Source: an uncultured Mucispirillum sp.
Lineage (GTDB): Bacteria; Chrysiogenota; Deferribacteres; Deferribacterales; Mucispirillaceae
NCBI GenBank assembly: GCA_945947845.1
Contig: CAMEZN010000164.1
Coordinates: 1 to 5,058, forward strand
Length of the DNA: 5,058 nucleotides
Direction of reading: 5' to 3'
Under the pieces are notes generated by a model. The model was given only the letters and a program-made list of their open reading frames with translations, was not told where the DNA came from and made no database searches. A program made the position numbers and the translations under genes. Position 1 is the first letter of the stretch. The number at the start of each line of letters is the position of its first letter. Shown here one piece after another: positions 1-5,058 of this stretch.

Positions 1-1
1 G

Positions 2-1360
2 GCAAGTGATATGAGCGGCTGGCTTTTAATGGGGCTTCCGGGGGCTATTTATCTAGCAGGTATGAACCAAATATGGATAGCTGTTGGACTTATTATAGGA
101 ACATTTTTAAACTGGATATTTGTTGCTGCAAGGCTTAGATTATATACAGGCGAAACAGGTTCTATGACATTATCTTCATTTTTAGGTAAAAGATTTAAAG
201 ACCCAACTAATTCATTAAGACTTATATCATCAGTTATTACTCTATTATTTTTTACTGTTTATGCAGCTTCTGGGCTTGTTAGTGCAGGTAAACTTTTTGA
301 ATCTATGTTTAATATTGATTATACAACAGCCGTAATAATTGGTATGGGAGTAATGATATTTTACACTCTTTTAGGTGGATTTTTAGCAGTATGCTGGACA
401 GATTTATTTCAAGCTCTTTTAATGGTATTTGCAATTGTTGTTCTGCCTTTTATAGCATACAGCAACATAGACCCAGATACAATGACAAAAGCATTTGCTG
501 CAAAAGACGGCACTTTTAACCCAATACCACAAGGAGCAGTTATCGCAGTTATTTTATCTATCATTTCAAGTGCTGCATGGGGGCTTGGATATTTTGGACA
601 GCCTCATATACTTGTCCGCTTTATGAGTGTAAAAAACATTAAACTTCTTCCTCGTTCCATTACAATAGCTATGATTTGGGTAATAATATCATTAACAGGT
701 GCTGTAATAATCGGTCTATTAGGTATACCATTATATAAAGAACTTCCAAGCGGTGATGAAGAAAAAGTGCTAATCTATATGATTCGTGATTTTGTATCTC
801 CATATTTTATTGGTGTGCTTTTAGCAGCTATTTTAGCAGCAATAATGTCTACAATTTCTTCTCAACTTCTAGTGTGTTCTTCAACTCTTACAGAAGATAT
901 ATATGCAAATGTAATCAAACCAAAAGCAAATAGTAAGGAACTTCTCCTTGTAAGCAGAACATTTGTATTTATTATATCTATTGTAGCACTTGTGCTTTCA
1001 TTTGATAAATCAAGCAATATTTTCCAACTTGTTACATTTGCTTGGGGCGGGTTTGGAGCAGCATTTGGACCAGTTGTATTAATGGCTCTCTATTCCAGAA
1101 AAACAACATGGTATTCTGCCCTTGCTGGTATGGTTGTAGGAACAATAGTTATGCTTACATGGTATTTTACTGGTTTAAATAAATATATGTATGAAATAGT
1201 TCCGGGTTTTTTAGCAAACTTAATTGTAATGTTTATAATAAATTATATAAAACCAAATACAAATAAAGAAATTGATGATGAGTATAACAGAGTTCAGCAG
1301 TATTTAAAAGACGGCTATACTCCACCAAACAAAGACGGTGAAGAAAGCTGCTGTAATTAA
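2..1360 (+). CDS. putP: Na+/proline symporter PutP (5' end missing)
   Basis: Inner-membrane sodium:solute symporter (SSS family, LeuT fold) that imports L-proline with Na+. The frame is open to the left edge: codons for Ala-Ser-Asp precede the Met at 11, matching the ASD-MSGW segment of E. coli PutP, where that Asp is D55 (Na+ site). So the Met at 11 is internal and roughly the first 52 residues, with TM1, lie outside the window. Counting from that Met, known PutP functional residues are kept: S2, G3 and W4 (E. coli 57-59), Y84 in LFFTVY (Y140), W190/Y194/P198 in WGLGYFGQP (W244/Y248/P252), and S280-T281 in IMSTISSQ (S340/T341, Na+ site). About twelve hydrophobic segments remain. The hydrophilic tail (from about residue 413) ends in Glu-Glu-Ser-Cys-Cys-Asn, a vicinal Cys pair absent from E. 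coli PutP. Proline specificity is well supported; the physiological role (nutrition or osmoprotection) is not shown. Confidence 0.95.
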   Translation, partial: ASDMSGWLLMGLPGAIYLAGMNQIWIAVGLIIGTFLNWIFVAARLRLYTGETGSMTLSSFLGKRFKDPTNSLRLISSVITLLFFTVYAASGLVSAGKLFESMFNIDYTTAVIIGMGVMIFYTLLGGFLAVCWTDLFQALLMVFAIVVLPFIAYSNIDPDTMTKAFAAKDGTFNPIPQGAVIAVILSIISSAAWGLGYFGQPHILVRFMSVKNIKLLPRSITIAMIWVIISLTGAVIIGLLGIPLYKELPSGDEEKVLIYMIRDFVSPYFIGVLLAAILAAIMSTISSQLLVCSSTLTEDIYANVIKPKANSKELLLVSRTFVFIISIVALVLSFDKSSNIFQLVTFAWGGFGAAFGPVVLMALYSRKTTWYSALAGMVVGTIVMLTWYFTGLNKYMYEIVPGFLANLIVMFIINYIKPNTNKEIDDEYNRVQQYLKDGYTPPNKDGEESCCN

Positions 1361-1381
1361 TTATAAATAATCATACTTTAT

Positions 1382-1410
1382 AAGCTGTCTGGAAAAAAGG
1401 CAGCTTTTTT
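1382..1410 (+). terminator. Intrinsic terminator after putP
   Basis: An 8-bp stem pairs AAGCTGTC (1382-1389) with GGCAGCTT (1399-1406), including one T-G wobble, around a 9-nt loop. The T run 1405-1410 follows directly. It starts 22 bp after the putP stop and is oriented to end putP transcription. Confidence 0.85.
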
Positions 1411-1960
1411 AATATTATCTAAATCAATCTATTATCTATCTGTATAAAAGATAAAAAAATATATATCGCTTTTCTTATTTTATTGTATATATTTTTCTCA
1501 TATCATATTAATACAGTATAAAAGTATAAGATATTTAATATAGTAATGTAAAATATATATTAAATAATAAAATAATATAATAGCAGAACTATTTAAAATT
1601 TATATTTGATGAATTTAAAGGATTTAAAATTATATATAAAAAATACATAATAATTTCTAAATATAATATTCATAAAACTATTAAAATCATAACATTTATA
1701 TAAACTGATAATATTACAGAACATAAATTAGTAATAGTAATATATTCTCTAAATAAATACAGTAGTATCAACATTCTATTGTATATATACCATATTTTAT
1801 ACAGTCTTCCATTTTGTATAGATTTATACTGCATTCTCTCTTTATTTATCTTTCAAATAATTATAATTTCATTAACTTAAACTTTATTCTATTAAATATA
1901 GTTATAAAATTATCTACTATATAATCTCTTAAAAAACTTAAAAGATTTGTAAAATTAAAT
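1411..1960. other. Gene-free, extremely AT-rich convergent intergenic gap
   Basis: About 550 bp between the terminators of two convergent genes. By hand count about 80 of 550 bases are G or C (about 15%). Stops are dense in all frames and the longest ATG-started frames are only a dozen or so codons. I found no tRNA-like cloverleaf, GC-rich hairpin or recognisable protein fragment. TATTGTATATAT occurs at 1481-1492 and again at 1777-1788, which is likely chance at this composition. Promoter-like hexamers are everywhere for the same reason and are not called. Confidence 0.7.
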
Positions 1961-1986
1961 AAAAAAAGGCGGTATATTCACCGCCT
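1961..1986 (-). terminator. Intrinsic terminator after the M16 peptidase gene
   Basis: Read on the - strand, AGGCGGT (1986-1980) pairs perfectly with ACCGCCT (1973-1967) around a 6-nt loop. Seven T residues follow (1967-1961, the first being the last stem base). The 7-bp stem has five G-C pairs and stands out from the surrounding AT-rich DNA. It begins 30 nt after the peptidase stop codon, a typical position for a Rho-independent terminator. Confidence 0.93.
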
Positions 1987-2016
1987 GAATTATGTTTATA
2001 TTAAAAATAATATATC

Positions 2017-3327
2017 TTATTCGTTTGATGTTATGCCAAAATACATTGGACCGCTTGTCATTTTTTGAGCAGCAGCAACAATATCTTCCTTAGTAACTTT
2101 ATCTATGCCTGATTCATAATTTAAATGATAATCTTTAAAATCAAGCACATAAGCATAGCCTATATTCTGAGCAAGAGATGATACATTTTCTTCTTCAAAA
2201 ATGTTTTTACTTTTCAGCCTGTTTTTTGCTTTTTCAATACGGCTTTCATCAATATTTCCAGCAGCAATATTATTTATAATTTCCATAGCTTCGTTCCTAA
2301 ATTTATCTCCATTACCCTTTGGAACAACAGCCATTGCTCCAAAAAGACCATTATAATGGTTAAATAAACCTATATCTGTTACATAAATTGCTGTATTATT
2401 CTGATTTTTAATAATTTCATTTAAAAGAGAATATTCACCGCCAGATAGAACTTCTGCAAATACTTCTTCCGCATATACTGTATTTATATCCTGTTTACCA
2501 GTAGGGAAAGAAAAAACAGCATAATCAACATTTACATCTGCTTGAAAATTTTTATCAATAGATTTTGTAAATGTAACATTATTTTCACCTTGGTATAATT
2601 TACCAGCAGGCACATTTCTTGTCTGGTTAAAATATTTTGCAGCTAAATCAAGAGCTTGTTTCTCTTCTATATCACCTACAACAACTAATGTCATATTTTG
2701 CGGGTGATAAAAACTGTTATAATAATCAACAATTTCTTGTCTAGTAAAATTACTTACTGTCTCTGATGAACCTATTACCTGCCTTGCATAAGGTGTGCCT
2801 TCAAATAATGTTGCTTGTAAATCCTGCCACATTTTATAAGAAGGGTCATCATATTTTCTATTAATTTCCTGCAAAACAACTGGTTTCTCTCTATCAATTT
2901 CTGACTGCAAAAGAAGTGCATTAAATACCATATCACTAACAACTTCATAAGCAGCTTCTGCCTCATCTGTTGGTATTGTTACATAGTAATTAGTAACATC
3001 TAGACTTGTAAAAGCATTATTATAACCACCCTTTGCATCAAGATATTCGTCTATTTCACCGGGTTTAAATTTCTTAGTGCCGTTAAAGAGCATGTGCTCT
3101 AAAAAGTGAGATATACCCGAAAGCTTGTCATTTTCATTAACAGAGCCTGTTTTTATCCAGCATTGAACAGATACAACTTTAACACCCGGCACCTTTTCAT
3201 ATAAAACAGTAACTCCATTATCAAGTTTTGTCTCAATAGGTGCACTCATTACATTCTCCGAACAAATAAAAATTAAAAAAAGAGCGGCTGTTATCACCGC
3301 TCTAAATGTATTATTAAAATATTTCAT
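2017..3327 (-). CDS. M16-family zinc metallopeptidase (insulinase/processing-protease type)
   Basis: Single-unit M16 peptidase of 436 aa from the longest start; known relatives cleave peptides inside a closed two-half chamber. The N-terminal domain (about 30-220) has the inverted zinc motif HFLEH at 74-78. E154 in VVLQEI is the downstream zinc ligand and E147 the supporting acidic residue. An NAFTS segment lies at 104-108. The C-terminal M16 domain (about 225-430) is more diverged: the usual GGRxSRL stretch reads GGEYSLL (296-302). Residues 1-29 look like a signal peptide: K2 and R9, a hydrophobic core 10-22, then a possible Ala29 cleavage site. That would make it periplasmic or exported. The start is uncertain. 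ATG 3327 has only a weak GAG-type Shine-Dalgarno, whereas the in-frame ATG at 3249 (Met27) has GGAGA with 5-nt spacing and would give a 410-aa cytosolic protein. It follows cheX by 19 bp. Substrate unknown; the gene is not a recognisable named ortholog. Confidence 0.93.
   Translation of the reverse strand: MKYFNNTFRAVITAALFLIFICSENVMSAPIETKLDNGVTVLYEKVPGVKVVSVQCWIKTGSVNENDKLSGISHFLEHMLFNGTKKFKPGEIDEYLDAKGGYNNAFTSLDVTNYYVTIPTDEAEAAYEVVSDMVFNALLLQSEIDREKPVVLQEINRKYDDPSYKMWQDLQATLFEGTPYARQVIGSSETVSNFTRQEIVDYYNSFYHPQNMTLVVVGDIEEKQALDLAAKYFNQTRNVPAGKLYQGENNVTFTKSIDKNFQADVNVDYAVFSFPTGKQDINTVYAEEVFAEVLSGGEYSLLNEIIKNQNNTAIYVTDIGLFNHYNGLFGAMAVVPKGNGDKFRNEAMEIINNIAAGNIDESRIEKAKNRLKSKNIFEEENVSSLAQNIGYAYVLDFKDYHLNYESGIDKVTKEDIVAAAQKMTSGPMYFGITSNE
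3256..3259 (-). promoter_or_regulatory. Candidate ribosome binding site for an internal M16 start
   Basis: On the - strand GGAGA lies 5 nt before the in-frame ATG at 3249-3247 (Met27 of the long frame). Strength and spacing match the cheX site, and both beat the site in front of ATG 3327. It supports Met27 as the true or a second start, but a chance match inside coding sequence cannot be excluded. Confidence 0.45.
3264..3303 (-). terminator. Terminator-like hairpin within the M16 5' coding region
   Basis: On the - strand AGAGCGG (3303-3297) pairs perfectly with CCGCTCT (3287-3281) around a 9-nt loop. Seven T residues (3281-3275), AA and five more T follow. Form and strength resemble the terminator at 1961-1986. 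It lies 43 nt after the cheX stop but overlaps codons 9-16 of the long M16 frame, with the U-tract encoding Leu/Phe/Ile of the putative signal peptide. It could end the cheX transcript, act as a translation-sensitive attenuator of the peptidase gene, or be a by-product of a T-rich signal sequence. Confidence 0.55.
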
Positions 3328-3346
3328 TAAATCACTCTTTTTACGG

Positions 3347-3823
3347 TTAATCAGCTTCTGGACGAGGCTTTAATGCCACTTCAATAACAAATTCTTGGTC
3401 CCCTACTTTAAATTTCACACCAATACATACAACATTACTTGGTCTGTTAATAGTATGGTTTTTACCTGTGATAACATTAGGGATACCGATATTATATTTA
3501 TAACCTTGTTCAGCAAATACCCTTTTTGAACCACCAGCAATCATATTAACAAACTCACCAATTGCATCAACAACATCTTTGCTCATATTTTTCTTTGGTT
3601 CACCAAGAAAACCTGATACAATATCCAAAGCCAGCTTTTCTGGAAAGCTCACTACAACGAACCCTGACATTTTACCAGCAATGCCGATAACACCAGAAAT
3701 ATCGTATGACATTCTATCATCTTGTTTAATATATACTTCGCCTTTTTTGGCTTCAATACCCGCCATTGTAGAAAGAACATTCAATGTTGCGGTAATGAAA
3801 GGGTTAATCATTTCAGCTTTCAT
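3347..3823 (-). CDS. cheX: CheX-like chemotaxis phosphatase (CheY-P phosphatase family)
   Basis: Cytoplasmic 158-aa protein of the CheC/CheX/FliY phosphatase family, which removes phosphate from CheY-P and so resets the flagellar motor signal. Length fits CheX (about 155 aa). The single active-site helix carries the E-x-x-N signature in DAIGEFVN, with Glu90 and Asn93 counted from the ATG; these are the catalytic residues in characterised CheX. One such motif is typical of CheX, two of CheC. The strand segment KMSGFVVVSFP at about 51-61 also fits the fold. The start is ATG 3823, because AGGAG sits 6 nt upstream; a TTG codon at 3826 extends the frame by one residue but is too close to that site. 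It has its own likely promoter after alaS and lies 19 bp before the M16 frame. No other chemotaxis gene is in the window, so its CheY partner must be elsewhere. The symbol reflects family, not proven orthology. Confidence 0.85.
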   Translation of the reverse strand: MKAEMINPFITATLNVLSTMAGIEAKKGEVYIKQDDRMSYDISGVIGIAGKMSGFVVVSFPEKLALDIVSGFLGEPKKNMSKDVVDAIGEFVNMIAGGSKRVFAEQGYKYNIGIPNVITGKNHTINRPSNVVCIGVKFKVGDQEFVIEVALKPRPEAD

Positions 3824-3829
3824 CAAAAT

Positions 3830-3834
3830 CTCCT
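3830..3834 (-). promoter_or_regulatory. Ribosome binding site of cheX
   Basis: AGGAG on the - strand lies 6 nt before ATG 3823, an optimal distance. It leaves only 3 nt before the TTG at 3826, which decides the start in favour of the ATG. Confidence 0.85.
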
Positions 3835-3860
3835 AATAATTATCTTTAAATTATTAAATC

Positions 3861-3889
3861 AATATATAATATTACATTTAATATGTCTA
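3861..3889 (-). promoter_or_regulatory. Sigma70-type promoter for cheX
   Basis: On the - strand a -35 box TAGACA (3889-3884, 5 of 6 to consensus) is separated by exactly 17 bp from a -10 box TATATT (3866-3861, 5 of 6). Transcription would begin near 3853-3855, leaving about 20 nt before the ribosome binding site. High AT content raises the chance of false boxes, but the -35 match and spacing are good. Confidence 0.6.
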
Positions 3890-3890
3890 C

Positions 3891-3909
3891 AAAAAATCAT
3901 AGATTTTTT
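3891..3909 (-). terminator. Weak AT-rich hairpin after alaS
   Basis: AAAAAATC and GATTTTTT form a perfect 8-bp stem with a 3-nt loop, starting 13 nt after the alaS stop. Only two pairs are G-C, one at the loop end. On the - strand the U-run is the 3' arm itself. On the + strand longer T runs follow (to 3919), so it may act in both directions. Termination is probably inefficient, allowing alaS read-through into cheX. Confidence 0.35.
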
Positions 3910-3922
3910 TATTTTTTTTAGA

Positions 3923-5058
3923 CTATATCAAATCATAAATTTTATCTAATGCTTCTGGAAGTTTATCAATATATTTTGTGCCTGCCTGAGCCATATCAGC
4001 CTTACCACCACCAGAACCGCCTGCAAAAGCAGCAATTTCCTTAACTAACCTGCCTGCATTATATTTATCAGTTAAATCTTTTGAAACACCGCAGATAATT
4101 GCAGCCTTATCATCATCAGTCTGTGCACCAACTACAATAATACAGCTTCCAAACTTATTCCTACCTGTATCTATTACTTCCCGCATTAATGGAATATTAG
4201 CTTTTTCAAACAGCACTCGTGCAACTTTTATACCTTTAATTTCTTTCACATTTTCAAAAATTGTATCGGCAGCTTTTGGGACAATCCGCTCACCTGCTGC
4301 TTTTATTTTCTTTTCAAGTGCTTTATGGTTTTTAAGAATATCAGTAACCCGTTCTGCTGCTTCTGCTGGCTGGCATTTTAAAACAGAAAGCACTTGTTTC
4401 ATACTTTTATCCATATCTGAAAGATATTTAAATGCTTTATGACTTGTAACAGCTTCTATCCTTCTAACACCTGAGGCAACACTTGATTCTGAAAGGATTT
4501 TAAACAGACCAATAACTCCTGTTCTATCCACATGGCAGCCACCGCAAAGTTCTTTTGAATAGTTTGCAATCTGTACTACACGAACTTCTTCGCCATATTT
4601 TTCACCAAATAATGCTGTTGCACCTTCCTGCATTGCATCTTCAAGAGATTCTATTCTTTTATGCACTGGATAGTTAGCTGTAATAGCTCTATTTACTTCC
4701 ATTTCTATTGCATCTATCTGCTGGCTTGTTAAGGCTTGGGAATGTGTAAAATCAAAACGAAGTCTTTCATCATTAACAAGTGAACCAGCCTGCCTTGCAT
4801 GGTCTCCAACAATAGTTTGTAAAGCCTTATGTAAAAGATGTGTAGCAGTATGATTATATTCTGTATACTGCCTGATAGTTTCATCAACTTCTACTTTAAC
4901 ATTATCCTGCTCTTTAAAATATCCTTTTAATACTTTACCTCTATGAATAATCATATCGTTTAATTTTACAGTATTTTCTATTTGAAACAGGCTTCCATCA
5001 CTGCCAGTAATAATACCCTTATCACCTGCCTGACCACCACCTTCTGCATAACTTGTAG
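3923..5058 (-). CDS. alaS: Alanine--tRNA ligase AlaRS, C-terminal part (5' end outside window)
   Basis: Alanyl-tRNA synthetase charges tRNA-Ala with alanine and hydrolyses mischarged Ser- or Gly-tRNA-Ala in the cytoplasm. The frame is open to the right edge: upstream of Met 4954 it reads YAEGGGQAGDKG, the conserved segment opening the editing region, so that Met is internal. About 377 residues remain of the usual 870-880; the catalytic and tRNA-recognition domains lie outside. Visible are the editing-domain zinc residues HTATH (4852-4838) and CGGCH (4546-4532), the FGEKY segment and GVRRIEAVT. A linker follows that is probably helical, then the DHHA1/C-Ala domain with GGSGGGKADMAQAG (4021-3980). 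The zinc motif has Cys where most AlaRS have Thr (CGGTH). The sequence ends in a TAG stop and looks intact. It is upstream of cheX in the same direction, separated by 99 bp holding a weak hairpin and a promoter. Confidence 0.96.
   Translation of the reverse strand, partial: TSYAEGGGQAGDKGIITGSDGSLFQIENTVKLNDMIIHRGKVLKGYFKEQDNVKVEVDETIRQYTEYNHTATHLLHKALQTIVGDHARQAGSLVNDERLRFDFTHSQALTSQQIDAIEMEVNRAITANYPVHKRIESLEDAMQEGATALFGEKYGEEVRVVQIANYSKELCGGCHVDRTGVIGLFKILSESSVASGVRRIEAVTSHKAFKYLSDMDKSMKQVLSVLKCQPAEAAERVTDILKNHKALEKKIKAAGERIVPKAADTIFENVKEIKGIKVARVLFEKANIPLMREVIDTGRNKFGSCIIVVGAQTDDDKAAIICGVSKDLTDKYNAGRLVKEIAAFAGGSGGGKADMAQAGTKYIDKLPEALDKIYDLI

Noticed and set aside
11..13. ATG at 11 as the start of putP
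   Set aside because: The frame continues to the left edge with Ala-Ser-Asp, matching the conserved PutP segment around D55, so the gene starts outside the window.
1481..1788. TATTGTATATAT direct repeat (1481-1492 and 1777-1788)
   Set aside because: A 12-mer of almost only A and T is expected by chance in such AT-rich DNA; the flanks do not match and there is no transposon structure.
1411..1960. Many -10/-35-like boxes in the AT-rich gap
   Set aside because: The base composition makes such matches uninformative, and no gene lies downstream of them in either direction before a terminator.
2775..2966. 63-codon open frame on the - strand within the M16 gene
   Set aside because: It is a shadow in another frame of well-conserved M16 sequence, with no family likeness of its own.
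3824..3826. TTG at 3826 as the cheX start
   Set aside because: Only 3 nt separate it from AGGAG; the adjacent ATG has the normal 6-nt spacing.
3579..3949. Two overlapping + strand open frames (3579-3836 and 3722-3949)
   Set aside because: They lie antisense to cheX and into the AT-rich spacer, have low-complexity translations and resemble no known family.
4952..4954. ATG at 4954 as the start of a 343-aa protein
   Set aside because: The upstream frame is open and encodes the AlaRS YAEGGGQAGDKG segment, so this is an internal Met of a gene running off the right edge.
1..5058. A novel defence, mobile or biosynthetic system
   Set aside because: All four genes belong to common families. There are no insertion-sequence ends, CRISPR repeats, integrase, toxin-antitoxin pair or unknown gene cluster in the window.

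Overview
This window is ordinary chromosomal DNA from a low-GC, probably motile bacterium. It holds four protein-coding genes, two of them cut by the window edges. The coding regions are AT-rich and the main intergenic gap is only about 15% G+C by hand count. A host-associated or anaerobic member of a group such as Deferribacterota would fit (AT-rich genome, stand-alone CheX-type phosphatase, secreted-type M16 peptidase). That is a tentative impression from protein style, and no marker here settles it.

Layout, left to right. The + strand carries the 3' nine-tenths of putP, a Na+/proline symporter, which ends at 1360 and is followed by a clear intrinsic terminator. Next comes a gene-free, extremely AT-rich gap of about 550 bp between convergent genes. 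The rest is read on the - strand in the order alaS (3' part, entering from the right edge), a cheX-like CheY-P phosphatase gene, then an M16 zinc peptidase gene that ends in a strong GC-stem/U-tract terminator at 1961-1986.

The three - strand genes point the same way but are probably not one simple operon. Between alaS and cheX there is a weak AT hairpin followed at once by a good sigma70-type promoter (TAGACA, 17 bp, TATATT), so cheX can start its own transcript. Between cheX and the M16 gene the gap is 19 bp, but a terminator-like hairpin with a U-tract lies within the first 16 codons of the longest M16 reading frame. A better ribosome binding site sits just beyond it, in front of an internal ATG. 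So either the M16 protein is exported and its gene has an attenuator inside the signal-peptide region, or the true start is at 3249 and the hairpin ends the cheX transcript.

The genes have separate jobs: proline uptake, tRNA-Ala charging, chemotaxis signal termination and peptide cleavage. I see no mobile element, CRISPR array, tRNA or rRNA, and no evidence of a new multi-gene system. The most interesting local feature is the M16 5' region.
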